In this document: piece by piece, positions 44,363-53,903 of the stretch
Position numbering within the stretch: position 1 is the first letter of the stretch
Layout: the number at the start of each line of letters is the position of its first letter
Assembly: GCA_021775735.1 (NCBI GenBank)
Contig: JAJFHG010000068.1
Span: 62,001-126,000 of the forward strand
DNA from: Hyphomicrobiaceae bacterium
GTDB lineage: Bacteria > Pseudomonadota > Alphaproteobacteria > Rhizobiales > Hyphomicrobiaceae
Reading direction: 5' to 3'
DNA length: 64,000 nt
Program-made: the position numbers and the translations under genes
Notes under the pieces: generated by a model
What the model was told of the DNA's origin: nothing
Databases searched by the model: none
Seen by the model: the letters and a program-made list of their open reading frames with translations, nothing else

Positions 44363-44656
44363 GACATGCAATCCGTGTGTGAGCTCATTTGAGAATGGAT
44401 GTTTAAATTAGAATACATGATAAGTTCCCGCAGTATTCAAAATTACAAAATCAAAATGTGTAAATAGAAAAGTGAAACTATAAAATTCACATGCAATTTT
44501 ATTATTATTTTATCTATCGCATCGTTTCTTAAACGCGATAGGAGGCATATACGTTCTTGGTTCGATAAGGATTGTACTTGGTTGCTTCGGGCACGAAAAA
44601 GCCCGGCGGGTCGTGGCATGCCCGCCGGGCTTTTTTTAATTGAAGTGTTGGGACCT
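44363..44656. other. Spacer between the two TadG-like genes
   Basis: A 294-bp AT-rich region. It holds a bidirectional-looking terminator at 44596-44637 and a composite hairpin at 44514-44541 (outer CTATCG/CGATAG, inner CGTTT-CTT-AAACG). The promoter of paralog 1 must lie here. Confidence 0.5.
44596..44637. terminator. Strong terminator after TadG-like gene 2
   Basis: Stem AAAAAGCCCGGCGGG (44596-44610) / CCCGCCGGGCTTTTT (from 44621), with a T-run on both strands, so it can stop transcription in either direction. It lies 20 bp past the stop of 44657-46003. Confidence 0.88.
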
Positions 44657-46003
44657 TTAGCTTGAAAGACGCAGCTTAGAAAGTTCCAGTGCAATTGCAC
44701 GGAATGCTTGCTTCAACTGCTCGCCATCTTCAGCGGAGAATGCCTTGGACGCGTCCGTGGCACACTGAGACATGGTTGTTGCAGCCGTTGACCCTGACGA
44801 AAGTCCAAACCCAACCGTGTAAACCGTAACGCCAGCAGTTTTCATTGCTGTACACAGAGCACGGGCTTGAGTGGTGGAGGAGCCGTTCGCTGCATATCCT
44901 GAGTAATACGACTTGATACCTTCGCTCGTGTACTGCGTGTTGTAAGAACCGTCTGTCATCAAGATCGCAATCTTTTGTGTTTCAGGCGTGTCATAATCCA
45001 CAGCCTGATTTTCAGCATTCCAAAGCGAATTCCAATTTGGCGAAAGCGTATACCAAGACCAGGCGGTGCCCAAATGACCAGCGGTGCCCCCTGTCGTTTG
45101 CAATCTGTTGATGTTGGAACGTAGTTTGTTTTTGTTGCTGGTCAGCGGAAGGATTTTGTTGCTCGCGCTTGGCTTGCAGACCCTGCTGTTATTTGGCACG
45201 TATTGCACCATCACGTAGCGGTTGTTTCCAGGTGCAGCATCGGTGTATGCATCAGCGCCAGTGCGTTCAACCGCGCAGTTGCTGCGGTAGTACCAGGTAC
45301 CAGATTTCTTGAACTTATTCGGACGATTGCCTCTTGCCTTTTTCAAGGCCTGGTTGTTCGGAAGGCGGACGCCTTCGGAGAAAGGCACCAGGGCTACGCG
45401 AGATGTGTATTCGCTCTGATCCTCCCAAACGACGATTTCGATTAAGTCCTTTGCGGCGGTCTTAAGGTCGTTAATTCTGCTGCCGCTCATTGAACCCGTG
45501 ACGTCGAGCATCATCGAGATTTCGAGATTGACACCAGCATTGTCACCGATGGCGATTTCCGACGTAGAGTAGTCGACACCGGCAGAGTCCAAAATATTCA
45601 ACTCGTCAATGTACGCCATGCTCAAAAACGGTGTTGCGATCGTTGCATTGCCGCTTGCAGTTACAGACATCTGGTCTGCGGCGACATCAAAAGTGATTGA
45701 GTCACTCGTCAGGGGTAGGCGAGTTGCTACGTTTTGAGTATAGAACGCTTGAGCAGCTGCTACGGCGGCGGCCGGATTTCCGCCAGTTTGCAATGAGCGC
45801 CCGGCTGCGAGGACGGCCGTGTCCATCGCAGCAATTGTCTGATTGCGCGCGTGCAGCCAGCGACCGTAGTCAACGGCGCCACCGATTGTTAAGAACAAGG
45901 CAATGGCCATGACTCCGAACAAAATCGCGACTTCACCGCTACGGTCTTGTAAGAAAGACCGTCCTTTAAGAGCGCTCCGCAGCGATTTGGAAAATTTCAA
46001 CAT
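44657..46003 (-). CDS. TadG-like pilus-associated protein with vWA domain (paralog 2)
   Basis: A 448-residue close paralog of 42971-44362. The N-terminal helix region (EVAILFGVMAIALFLTIGG) and the vWA core (DVTGSM, ILMTDGSYN, VYTVGFGLSSGS) are almost the same. The central insertion (about 225-290) has diverged, with Lys/Arg-rich KKARGNRPNKFKKSG replacing a Tyr-rich stretch. ATG 46003 is chosen because AGGG lies just upstream and it matches the partner's start. It has its own terminator. Confidence 0.88.
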   Translation of the reverse strand: MLKFSKSLRSALKGRSFLQDRSGEVAILFGVMAIALFLTIGGAVDYGRWLHARNQTIAAMDTAVLAAGRSLQTGGNPAAAVAAAQAFYTQNVATRLPLTSDSITFDVAADQMSVTASGNATIATPFLSMAYIDELNILDSAGVDYSTSEIAIGDNAGVNLEISMMLDVTGSMSGSRINDLKTAAKDLIEIVVWEDQSEYTSRVALVPFSEGVRLPNNQALKKARGNRPNKFKKSGTWYYRSNCAVERTGADAYTDAAPGNNRYVMVQYVPNNSRVCKPSASNKILPLTSNKNKLRSNINRLQTTGGTAGHLGTAWSWYTLSPNWNSLWNAENQAVDYDTPETQKIAILMTDGSYNTQYTSEGIKSYYSGYAANGSSTTQARALCTAMKTAGVTVYTVGFGLSSGSTAATTMSQCATDASKAFSAEDGEQLKQAFRAIALELSKLRLSS

Positions 46004-46548
46004 GACACCCTGCCCGTAGTCTTTTTGGAATTTCAACTGGACTGACTTTACAATGGGCAGTGTACGAAGTTGTGAAAGGTACAATTGCAAATAATTGTCT
46101 GGAAAATGATCCCTGTATTTTGCATGGAGTTTTTTATTTTAATTTTGATCCATTTCGTCTGTTTCTGATATAGGTCCCGGGAAACACTCAATTTTTAGAA
46201 TCGCTTCAGTATTGAAGTAAGGAGTTGCTAACCATAATCTGTGTGGGCATTCGTAAACGTTGGAGCCGTTAGGGCGCCAACACAGGGTGTGATTTGGATT
46301 GTTGAGGGTGTGTTGCAATCCCGAGTGTTAACGGATGCGCTTATTTTCAGTGCAAAATTCTTGAAACTTCCATTTAAAACCCAACAGGATTATTGAGCGC
46401 TGATTTTATCAATCTCAAGGTATGAGCGCGCATCCTGTAACCCGAAGTTGCCTCGCATGGTCAAGGTCTGCCAACACGCAGACCTTGGGTGATCATGTTC
46501 TGGAGCCAAACCAAGACATGCCAAAGTGTTGAGACTTAAATGAGCGGA
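46004..46548. other. 545-bp spacer upstream of TadG-like gene 2 and downstream of smc
   Basis: No gene is recognised. The first 200 bases are AT-rich and should contain the promoter of the minus-strand TadG-like gene. A perfect 10-bp hairpin, CAAGGTCTGC (46462-46471) / GCAGACCTTG (46478-46487), lies 62 bp past the smc stop. It lacks a T-run on either strand, so its role as terminator is unsure. An unannotated small RNA cannot be ruled out. Confidence 0.45.
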
Positions 46549-49500
46549 TTAGCCCGCTTCGCGGAAGCTTTGTGCAGTTTCAAGGTCAACTGAGACGAGT
46601 TGCGAGATCCCGCGTTCCGCCATGGTGACCCCAAATAAGCGGTTCATGCGCGTCATGGTCATCGGGTGGTGGGTGATGATCAAGAAGCGGGTGGCCGTTT
46701 CCTGCGCCATTTTTTCCATCAGCGTGCAGAAGCGATCGACATTGGCGTCATCCAGCGGTGCGTCGACCTCATCGAGGACACAGATCGGTGCTGGGTTGGT
46801 CAGGAAGACCGCAAAGATGAGCGATAGCGCCGTCAGCGTTTGTTCACCGCCCGATAACAGCGAAAGGGTTGTTGGCTTTTTGCCGGGTGGTTTGGCGATG
46901 ATTTCCAGGCCCCCAGACAAGGGGTCTTCACCCTCAAGCATCTCAAGCCGCGCCTCCCCGCCGCCAAACAGTGAGGTGAATAGGTCGGTGAAGTGGCGGT
47001 TTACCTTCTCAAACGCTTCGGCCAAGCGTTCGGCGCCTTCGCGATTGAGCTTGTTGATGGCGCCGCGCAATTTTGAGATGGCTGCATCGACATCCGCTCG
47101 TTCTGTATCCATGCTGGAGAATTGCTCGTTGAGCACGGTGAGTTCGTCGTCGGCTGCCAAATTGACACCACCGAGGCGGTCACGATCCGTCTTCATGTGG
47201 GTCAGTTTATCAGAAATTTCTTGGAAAGCAGGCAGCGGCTTTTCAGTGTTCCAATCGGCTAAGGTGAGACAGGCTTCTGGTGCAACGTCGAAGGTTTCGC
47301 GAATGCGTCGGGCTTGTTCTTGGCGACGCGCGCGGCAGGCCTCAAGACGCGCCTCTGTGCCTGCACGACCTTCGCGCCCTTCCGCGACTTGGTTCTGCGC
47401 ATTGCGCAGATCCTGGCGGGCGGCGTTCAAGACATTTTCTGCTTCAGCCAATTTGTCGGCAGCTTCCAAGCGGTATTTTTCAGCGTCTTGTAGTTGACTG
47501 AGCAGTGCTTGGTGTTTGGTCTCAATTTTTGCGGGCAGATCAGCTAGGTCGTCCAATTCTCTTGCGGTGGCTGCAAGACGCGTTTTGAGCGTTTCAATGT
47601 GCGCGGTGGCTCCATCGCGCTTTTGTGTCCAGCGTTGGACTTCGGTTGTGTTCTCTTCAATCCGGGCTGAGCGCCCAAGACGCTGCTGCTCAAGTTTGGC
47701 AACGTGATCGCGTGTGACAACTGCATTTTGGCGCAGTTCAGACACGGCCTGTTGGGCTTGGCTGAGTTGTGGGGTCAGAGTTTCTAACTCGGTGTCACTA
47801 TCAAGTTGAGTCTGAATGGCGCTGATGCGTGCCTGCGTGGCATTGAGATCTTGTTCACCTGACAGCCGCGCGCCGGTTACTTCGCCAATCTTAGCCTCCG
47901 TTTCGCGCGCCGATCGCTCAATCGTCGTCAAGCTCTCACGGGTTTTCGCCAATTCAGATTGTTTTTCGCGCCAGAGCACGCGCAAGCGGCGTTCGTCTGT
48001 CTCAGCTTTGGCGTGGATGTCTTTAGCTTCTGCCTCTGCGCTACGGTATTTGTCAGCTTCCTCCAGCGCTTGGCGTTCCTGAATGATAATATAATGTAGA
48101 CGGTTGCGTTCTGCCAACCGTTGTGCGGCAGGCGTCATGCCTTCGGCTGCGGCTGTAAAGCCATCCCAACGCCACAGATCGCCGTTTCGAGACACGAGAC
48201 GTTGCCCCGGCTTCAACGCGCGTTGTAGGCGTTGCCCGTCATCACGGGAGACAAAACCGATTTGCGCCAAGCGGCGTGCCAATTCGACAGGTGCCGCCAC
48301 ATAATTGGTGAGTGGTTCGGCTCCAACGGGCAATACTGCATCAGATCCGTCAGCATCAGTTAGAGACCAGTGCACAGGGGCCTCGGTTGCAGTTGGTGCA
48401 TCAAGGTCGTCGCCGAGAGCCGCGCCAAGAGCGGCTTCAAAGCCCGCTGCAACCTCGATATCATCAACAATCGCAGGCCACGTCCCATCGTTGGTCGGCG
48501 TCACAAGCTTAGCCAGCGTCTCGCGTTCAGTTTTTAATTCATTAGCGCGCAGGTTTGCATCTGCGGCTGCTTCACGTCGCTCGCTGGCAATGACAGCTTC
48601 TTTTGCAGCAAGCTCTTCAGCTGCAATAGCCTGGCGTTCAATATCGGTAAGTTCTTCAGCCAGCCGTTGGCTGGTTTCGTGCGTTGCAGACAGTTTTGCT
48701 GCATCGGGCGCACTTGCTGCAATGGCCAGTGCTTGCTGAGCCAGCTTGGCCAATTGGTTCTCTATGTGCTGAGCTGCACTTGCGCGTTCCTGACGCATTT
48801 CTTCCAAGCTTTGGCGGCGCGCTTTAGCATTGGCGGTTTGCTCGGCCAATTCTGCGAGACGCTGTTCTGCGCTTGTGAGATCAGCTTGCAGTTCCGTATG
48901 CTTTTGGTTGGCCTCAGCTTCAAGTGTTGCAGCATCGACTTCTTGTGCGGACAGGGTTTTCAGTTCGCCTTCACGGCGGGTGAGAATTTCTGTTGCTTCG
49001 GCGATCAAATCCCGTTCACGGCCGATGTCAGTTTCAAGTTGGTGTTTACGTTCCGCCAACTCTTTCTGGCGATCAGATAACCGCTGGGCTTCGCGGTCAA
49101 GATTATCGCGCTCAACATTGAGCCGACCAACAACAGCACCACGCGCAGCTTCAGCTTCCCTAAGTGGTGGTAGTTCATCAGCGTGGTGGGCTTCTTTGGT
49201 CAAGGCTTGAGACTCAAGCTCGGTTGCCTTCGCCAATGCGGACAGTGCGGATTTTAGATTTTCTTCTTCGTGATCAACACCGGTTTGTGCATCCGTCCAT
49301 GCCAGATGCATTTCAAGAGCTTCAATCTTGCGGATATCGCCGGAGATTTCTTTATAGCGGCGGGCTTGTCGCGCTTGTCGCTTCAAGTTTTCGATCTGGG
49401 ATTTGATCTGTCCTAAAAGGTCAGTCAGGCGGGCCAGATTATTTTCAGCCGCTTTGAGGCGTAGCTCAGCTTCATGGCGGCGCGAATGCAGGCCAGCAAT

Positions 49501-50007
49501 CCCTGCGGCGTCTTCGAGAACGCGACGGCGTTGTTCTGGTTTGGCATTGACGATCTCAGAAATCTGACCTTGCCGGACAAGAGCAGGTGATCGCGCCCCG
49601 GTTGAGGCATCTTCAAACAAAATTTTGATGTCGCGGGCGCGGGCTTCGCGGCCGTTGATGCGATAGGCGGAGCCGGCTTCGCGCTCAATGCGCCGCGTAA
49701 TTTCTATCTCGTCTTGGGTGTTAAAGTCAGCAGGTGCCTGACGATCTGTGTTGTCGAGGAAGACCGTCACTTCAGCATTATTGCGCGCCGGACGTGTGTT
49801 GGTACCGGAAAAGATCACGTCATCCATGGCTGAAGCGCGCATCGATTTGTATGACGTTTCGCCCATCACCCATCTGAGCGCTTCAAGTAAATTGGATTTG
49901 CCACACCCGTTCGGGCCGACAACACCGGTTAGCCCCGGCTCGATCACCAGATCGGTCGGCTCGACAAATGATTTGAAGCCCAACAGCCTGAGCCGTGAAA
50001 TCTTCAT
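46549..50007 (-). CDS. smc: Chromosome segregation ATPase SMC
   Basis: A 1152-residue SMC protein of normal length that compacts and helps segregate the chromosome with ScpA/ScpB. Walker A is GPNGCGKSN near residue 32. Long coiled coils (about 170-480 and 650-920) surround a hinge near 490-620. The ABC signature LSGGEQTLTALS and Walker B with D-loop (ICVLDEVDAPLDDANV) are at the C-terminus. The gene and the DsbA-like pair upstream are co-oriented. Confidence 0.97.
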   Translation of the reverse strand: MKISRLRLLGFKSFVEPTDLVIEPGLTGVVGPNGCGKSNLLEALRWVMGETSYKSMRASAMDDVIFSGTNTRPARNNAEVTVFLDNTDRQAPADFNTQDEIEITRRIEREAGSAYRINGREARARDIKILFEDASTGARSPALVRQGQISEIVNAKPEQRRRVLEDAAGIAGLHSRRHEAELRLKAAENNLARLTDLLGQIKSQIENLKRQARQARRYKEISGDIRKIEALEMHLAWTDAQTGVDHEEENLKSALSALAKATELESQALTKEAHHADELPPLREAEAARGAVVGRLNVERDNLDREAQRLSDRQKELAERKHQLETDIGRERDLIAEATEILTRREGELKTLSAQEVDAATLEAEANQKHTELQADLTSAEQRLAELAEQTANAKARRQSLEEMRQERASAAQHIENQLAKLAQQALAIAASAPDAAKLSATHETSQRLAEELTDIERQAIAAEELAAKEAVIASERREAAADANLRANELKTERETLAKLVTPTNDGTWPAIVDDIEVAAGFEAALGAALGDDLDAPTATEAPVHWSLTDADGSDAVLPVGAEPLTNYVAAPVELARRLAQIGFVSRDDGQRLQRALKPGQRLVSRNGDLWRWDGFTAAAEGMTPAAQRLAERNRLHYIIIQERQALEEADKYRSAEAEAKDIHAKAETDERRLRVLWREKQSELAKTRESLTTIERSARETEAKIGEVTGARLSGEQDLNATQARISAIQTQLDSDTELETLTPQLSQAQQAVSELRQNAVVTRDHVAKLEQQRLGRSARIEENTTEVQRWTQKRDGATAHIETLKTRLAATARELDDLADLPAKIETKHQALLSQLQDAEKYRLEAADKLAEAENVLNAARQDLRNAQNQVAEGREGRAGTEARLEACRARRQEQARRIRETFDVAPEACLTLADWNTEKPLPAFQEISDKLTHMKTDRDRLGGVNLAADDELTVLNEQFSSMDTERADVDAAISKLRGAINKLNREGAERLAEAFEKVNRHFTDLFTSLFGGGEARLEMLEGEDPLSGGLEIIAKPPGKKPTTLSLLSGGEQTLTALSLIFAVFLTNPAPICVLDEVDAPLDDANVDRFCTLMEKMAQETATRFLIITHHPMTMTRMNRLFGVTMAERGISQLVSVDLETAQSFREAG

Positions 50008-50117
50008 GCAACGTCCCTTTGCCCGTCCCCATAAGGTTGGCTCAATAGCCAGGCCTTATCACTATCTTTGGTTGGGTCAGCTTTGTGTCGACCGGCTAAA
50101 ACGCCAAGCCCGCTCGC

Positions 50118-50936
50118 CTAGTTACTCGTTGCTAAGGCTGGCGCTTTAAGCGCTTGGTCAACCGCCTGGCGAATTTCTGCAACCGTCAGCTGCTTTTTAT
50201 AAAGCTTGTTCTGGATGAAGAAATTCGGCGTGCCAATGACGCCGAGCTTACGACCGCGATCCTTGACCCATTGTAGGTCATTGATCATGCCTTGATTCTT
50301 CAAGCAGGCGTCAAACTCACTCCGCTTCATCCCCACTTGTTGTGCCACAGCGTAGATGCGGTCCAGGCGTACATCCTGGGACACCCAGTTGGCCTGTTGA
50401 GCGAGAAATTTCCCATAAAGATCCAGGTAGTTGTCCATCTTAGCGCAGCGAAGCGCGATGGTTGCATTGCCCGAGGCGCGGCCAATCGGGAATTCGCGGA
50501 TGATAAAGCGGACTTTGCCGGTATCAATCAGTTCGCGTTTGAGCTTGGGAAATTCCTTCTGGTGGAATTGACGGCAGTAGGGGCAGGTGAGCGACGCGTA
50601 TTTGATCACGGTAACAGGCGCGTTTGCCGGGCCAAGCGTGAATTCGGCGAGCTTACCCTTCGTCAGTACATCGTCAAGCGTGGGGTTCTTGATCACTTCA
50701 CGCCCACCAGGTGCCTTCGTTGTGGGTGGGGCCAGAGGATTAAAGCCGCCACCTGATGTTTTGGCATCCGGTGCAGTGCTCGCGTTAATCAATGCGCTGG
50801 CGCTGCTGTCTCCTGAACCCGAACCAAGTCCGCCTGAAAGACCGGGTACGGCAGAATTATTGCAGCCTGCACTAAGCAAGCTGGCAGCAAGTGCCGCTGT
50901 AAACACAGGCCAGGAACGCGTGGGCCAAATACGCAC
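50118..50936 (-). CDS. DsbA-family thioredoxin-like lipoprotein
   Basis: A 272-residue periplasmic oxidoreductase. Start GTG 50936 follows AAGGGG and lies 16 bp after the previous stop; the frame open to 50993 would overlap that gene by 41 bp. The signal ends in LLSAGC, a lipobox, followed by a Gly/Ser/Pro-rich linker (about 28-75). The thioredoxin fold carries CPYC in LTCPYCRQFH, and the cis-proline is in IGTPNFFI. Role: oxidation or quality control of envelope disulfides. Second of two tandem DsbA-like genes. Confidence 0.85.
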   Translation of the reverse strand: MRIWPTRSWPVFTAALAASLLSAGCNNSAVPGLSGGLGSGSGDSSASALINASTAPDAKTSGGGFNPLAPPTTKAPGGREVIKNPTLDDVLTKGKLAEFTLGPANAPVTVIKYASLTCPYCRQFHQKEFPKLKRELIDTGKVRFIIREFPIGRASGNATIALRCAKMDNYLDLYGKFLAQQANWVSQDVRLDRIYAVAQQVGMKRSEFDACLKNQGMINDLQWVKDRGRKLGVIGTPNFFIQNKLYKKQLTVAEIRQAVDQALKAPALATSN

Positions 50937-50952
50937 CGAGATGTGCCCCTTG

Positions 50953-51666
50953 TTATTTGTTTTCAGCCAGTACTGAATCAATGGCTTTTTCAAAGTTTTC
51001 TAACGTTGGCCCGCCACGTAAGCGTTTGCCATTGATGAAGAAGGCAGGTGTTGCGTTCACGCCAAACGTTTCGCTGGCTTTAGTAAACTGTGATGTCAGA
51101 TCATTCAACAATTTGTTGTTACCAAGGCATTTATTGAAATCATCTTCAGAAAGGCCAGCCTGCTTTGTAAAGTCAAAAAGGGCTTGTTTAAACTCTGCAT
51201 TGGTGCGTTTAAACGCCCAGTCCTTTTGGGTTTCAAACAAACCGTCGATGAGCGCCAGCGTGGCGCCATCGTTGGTGCACCGTGTAATCATCGAGGCGGC
51301 ATAAGCGCGGGCGTTGAGTGGAAACTCACGCATGATAATGCGGGCTTTGCCTTTGGAAATGTATTTTTCCTTCAGCTGCGGTAGCACCTGGGTGTGGAAG
51401 TTTGCGCAATGGCCACATGTTAACGAGGCGTATTCAACAATTGTCACCGGTGCGTTGGGTTCACCAATGCTGATGTTCTTGAGCTGACCTTCTTTGATCA
51501 GTTCTGCTTGGTCAATTTCATCGGGCCCGCTGGTGCGCTGGGCCAAACTGTCGGCTGGCGCAAATGCGAGTGTTGCCATCACCGTGAAGGCCGCCGCGAG
51601 GGCGCCGAGAGCAAAGCGGGGCGCATTGAGCTTAAATACTGTCAGATAAGATGACGACTTCGACAC
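50953..51666 (-). CDS. DsbA-family periplasmic thiol oxidoreductase
   Basis: A 237-residue exported protein. A signal peptide (ALGALAAAFTVMATLAFAPADSLA) precedes the DsbA-type thioredoxin domain, with the active site CGHC in LTCGHCANFH, the same dipeptide as eukaryotic PDI. The cis-proline loop is VNATPAFFI. A further cysteine pair (TRCTND, NKCLGN) may be structural. 16 bp separate it from the next DsbA-like gene. Confidence 0.9.
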   Translation of the reverse strand: MSKSSSYLTVFKLNAPRFALGALAAAFTVMATLAFAPADSLAQRTSGPDEIDQAELIKEGQLKNISIGEPNAPVTIVEYASLTCGHCANFHTQVLPQLKEKYISKGKARIIMREFPLNARAYAASMITRCTNDGATLALIDGLFETQKDWAFKRTNAEFKQALFDFTKQAGLSEDDFNKCLGNNKLLNDLTSQFTKASETFGVNATPAFFINGKRLRGGPTLENFEKAIDSVLAENK

Positions 51667-51918
51667 GTGGTAGAACTCCTTCGTAGCTGCCAGCTACCTC
51701 TCGTTGCGGTGGCAGCAAATTGGTCTGGCCCCAGCGGTTAGCATGGGTTGGCTGCCTGATTAAGGCAAATCAGCACTGAATGCGACCTGAATGGTGGTCT
51801 GCATCGCGATGGTGGGCTCACTTATTGGTGTGGCGTGGTCTGACTTCAGGTCGATTTTGGGGCTTGAACGTGGATTTGGGCCATGAACGATACAAAATTA
51901 ACATTTCACAACAATGGC

Positions 51919-52572
51919 TTAGCTTTCAGTCAGAACGCTTTTGCGCATACGAGCCAGGGCCGCTTTGAGGCCGTCGTCTTCAATCTCTGAGATCGCAGCA
52001 TCAACGCTCAGCGCGACGTCTGGGTCGGTGTGGCGCGGGCGACGATGTGGGGTTATCGAGGGGTTGGTATCGTCCCTGTCGACCAACGGGCCCTGCACAA
52101 TCTTGAGAGTAGTGATGGCGCGATAGCCAAAATAGGCGTTGATACGCTCCAAAATTTGCGCACTGGCGTATTCAATTTCAAGAGCATAGGCGGCATCGGT
52201 GCGCAAGGTGAGTGTTGCGCCTGTGGGACGTGTCGGTGGCGCGTCATCAGCTCGGGTTCTGGTGGCGCGTGGCCACTTTAGGCGCTCCGGCAGACATTGC
52301 CCCGCAAGGGACGTTCCAACGATGTCTGACCAATCCGCCACCAATGCTGCTGATGAAAACCCCTGTTTTTGAAAAACCTTTTTGGTTACGTTCGGAATAA
52401 AGCGCGCTAACGGCTTGGCAGCGACATAGCGCTTGGGCCCATCTGGTAAGGCGGCAAAGACGCGCTCCGGCAACACCGGCGCCGGTGTTGTGGCGCGCGG
52501 GGGATGTGTCCGTTTCACCGCCCGGTCTGGCGATGGTCGGCGGACGGAGCGTTTTTCTGTGAGCTGGTCCAT
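51919..52572 (-). CDS. DUF721/DciA-like protein
   Basis: A 217-residue protein. After a basic, Pro-rich N-terminus, the DUF721 domain runs from about 60 to 165: VFQKQGFSSAALVADWSDIVG, LAGQCLPERLKWP, then YALEIEYASAQILERINAYFGY. DciA proteins load the replicative helicase in bacteria without DnaC; whether this long alphaproteobacterial form does so is inferred. ATG 52572 is used; GTG 52590 is an in-frame alternative. It is divergent from mutY across 92 bp. Confidence 0.85.
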   Translation of the reverse strand: MDQLTEKRSVRRPSPDRAVKRTHPPRATTPAPVLPERVFAALPDGPKRYVAAKPLARFIPNVTKKVFQKQGFSSAALVADWSDIVGTSLAGQCLPERLKWPRATRTRADDAPPTRPTGATLTLRTDAAYALEIEYASAQILERINAYFGYRAITTLKIVQGPLVDRDDTNPSITPHRRPRHTDPDVALSVDAAISEIEDDGLKAALARMRKSVLTES

Positions 52573-52664
52573 ATCAGGTCCCGAATTCACGTGCCAAGGT
52601 GGCGCGTGCCTGCCTACTCTTTAAGGCGTGATTCGCGGCAAACCACTAGGACCCGCTTGGCTCA

Positions 52665-53771
52665 GTGACCGAAATTCTTCGACATCAATTGCCACTTCGA
52701 CCAGCCGGGCCAGATACCGTGCAGGCGCTTCTGGATTGGTATGACCAAGAGCGCCGCGAATTGCCATGGCGGGCCAAGCCTGGAGAAACGCCGGATCCCT
52801 ATCGGGTCTGGCTCTCAGAGGTGATGCTACAACAAACAACCGTGCGGGCGGTTATTCCGTATTTTCAAAAATTTGTTGCTCGCTGGCCGACGGTGAAGGA
52901 TTTAGCGCGCGCCGAGCAGGAAGACGTGCTCAGTGCCTGGGCGGGTTTGGGTTATTATTCCCGAGCACGCAATCTACATGCCTGCGCGCAGCAGGTTGCA
53001 GCGCTGCCTGGCAGCGAATTCCCGCAACAGGAAATAGAGCTACAGGCGCTGCCCGGCATTGGCCCTTACACAGCGGCTGCCATTGCAGCCATCGCGTATG
53101 ATCATCCGACAACGCCCGTTGATGGCAATATTGAGCGTGTCGTTTCGCGCTTGTTTGCTGTGACGCATCCCTTGCCCGGTGCAAAGCCTGAAATTAAACA
53201 GCTGGCTGCAACACTAACGCCGGACGAACGTCCTGGTGATTTTGCGCAAGCGATGATGGATCTTGGGGCAACCGTATGCACGCCTAAAAAACCATCGTGC
53301 TTGATGTGTCCGTTGCAGGGCGACTGCCATGCCAATTTTAAAGGCATTGAAGCGCAGTTGCCGATGAAGGCACCTAAGCCTGAACGCCCAACGCGGTTTG
53401 GTGTTGCATTCTTGGCGTTACGCGAAGATGGCCGCGTGCTGCTGCGCAAGCGTCCTGACACAGGGTTGCTGGCCCAGATGTTGGAGGTGCCGTCAACCGA
53501 TTGGGTAGATGAAATGCTTGCAGCGGATATTGCGCTGAAGGGTGCCCCTTTACATGCGGACTGGTGGGCGATGCCAGGCCAAGTGGTGCATACGTTCACG
53601 CATTTTCGCTTAGAACTTTTGGTGTTTCGCGCAATCGTGTCAGAGGGTGCAGAGCTGACGTTTTGGGCTGATTCTGCGCGCTGCCGCTGGGTGCCGCGAA
53701 ACGACCTGGCTGATCAAGCCTTGCCAAGCGTTATGCGCAAAATCATCGCCCATGCGCTGAAAGAAAACTAA
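52665..53771 (+). CDS. mutY: A/G-specific adenine glycosylase MutY
   Basis: A 368-residue DNA repair enzyme removing adenine mispaired with 8-oxoguanine. The N-terminal domain has LPWR...PYRVWLSEVMLQQT with the catalytic Glu, a helix-hairpin-helix LPGIGPYTAAAI followed by VDGNIERVVSRLF with catalytic Asp, and the four-Cys Fe-S loop CTPKKPSCLMCPLQGDC. The C-terminal part is NUDIX-like and recognises 8-oxoG. Start is GTG 52665. Confidence 0.97.
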   Translation: MTEILRHQLPLRPAGPDTVQALLDWYDQERRELPWRAKPGETPDPYRVWLSEVMLQQTTVRAVIPYFQKFVARWPTVKDLARAEQEDVLSAWAGLGYYSRARNLHACAQQVAALPGSEFPQQEIELQALPGIGPYTAAAIAAIAYDHPTTPVDGNIERVVSRLFAVTHPLPGAKPEIKQLAATLTPDERPGDFAQAMMDLGATVCTPKKPSCLMCPLQGDCHANFKGIEAQLPMKAPKPERPTRFGVAFLALREDGRVLLRKRPDTGLLAQMLEVPSTDWVDEMLAADIALKGAPLHADWWAMPGQVVHTFTHFRLELLVFRAIVSEGAELTFWADSARCRWVPRNDLADQALPSVMRKIIAHALKEN

Positions 53772-53903
53772 CAGAACCCCGTGCATTGTGTTGAAACATG
53801 CACAGTTCTCCAGGCGATAACTCCAATCCAGCAATTACAATTGTCTCAATAGTGCCTGCAGCCTAGTATCTGAACCCTGTTAAGCGTCGCGAAGGAGTTT
53901 GTC

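Noticed and set aside
50937-50993. Longer start for the DsbA-like lipoprotein
   Set aside because: Would overlap the upstream gene by 41 bp and put 19 polar residues before the signal; GTG 50936 has AAGGGG upstream.
51747-51777. CTGATT-AAGGCA-AATCAG hairpin between the DsbA-like and DciA-like genes
   Set aside because: Only a 6-bp stem, no T-run, and too far from the preceding gene end to call a terminator.
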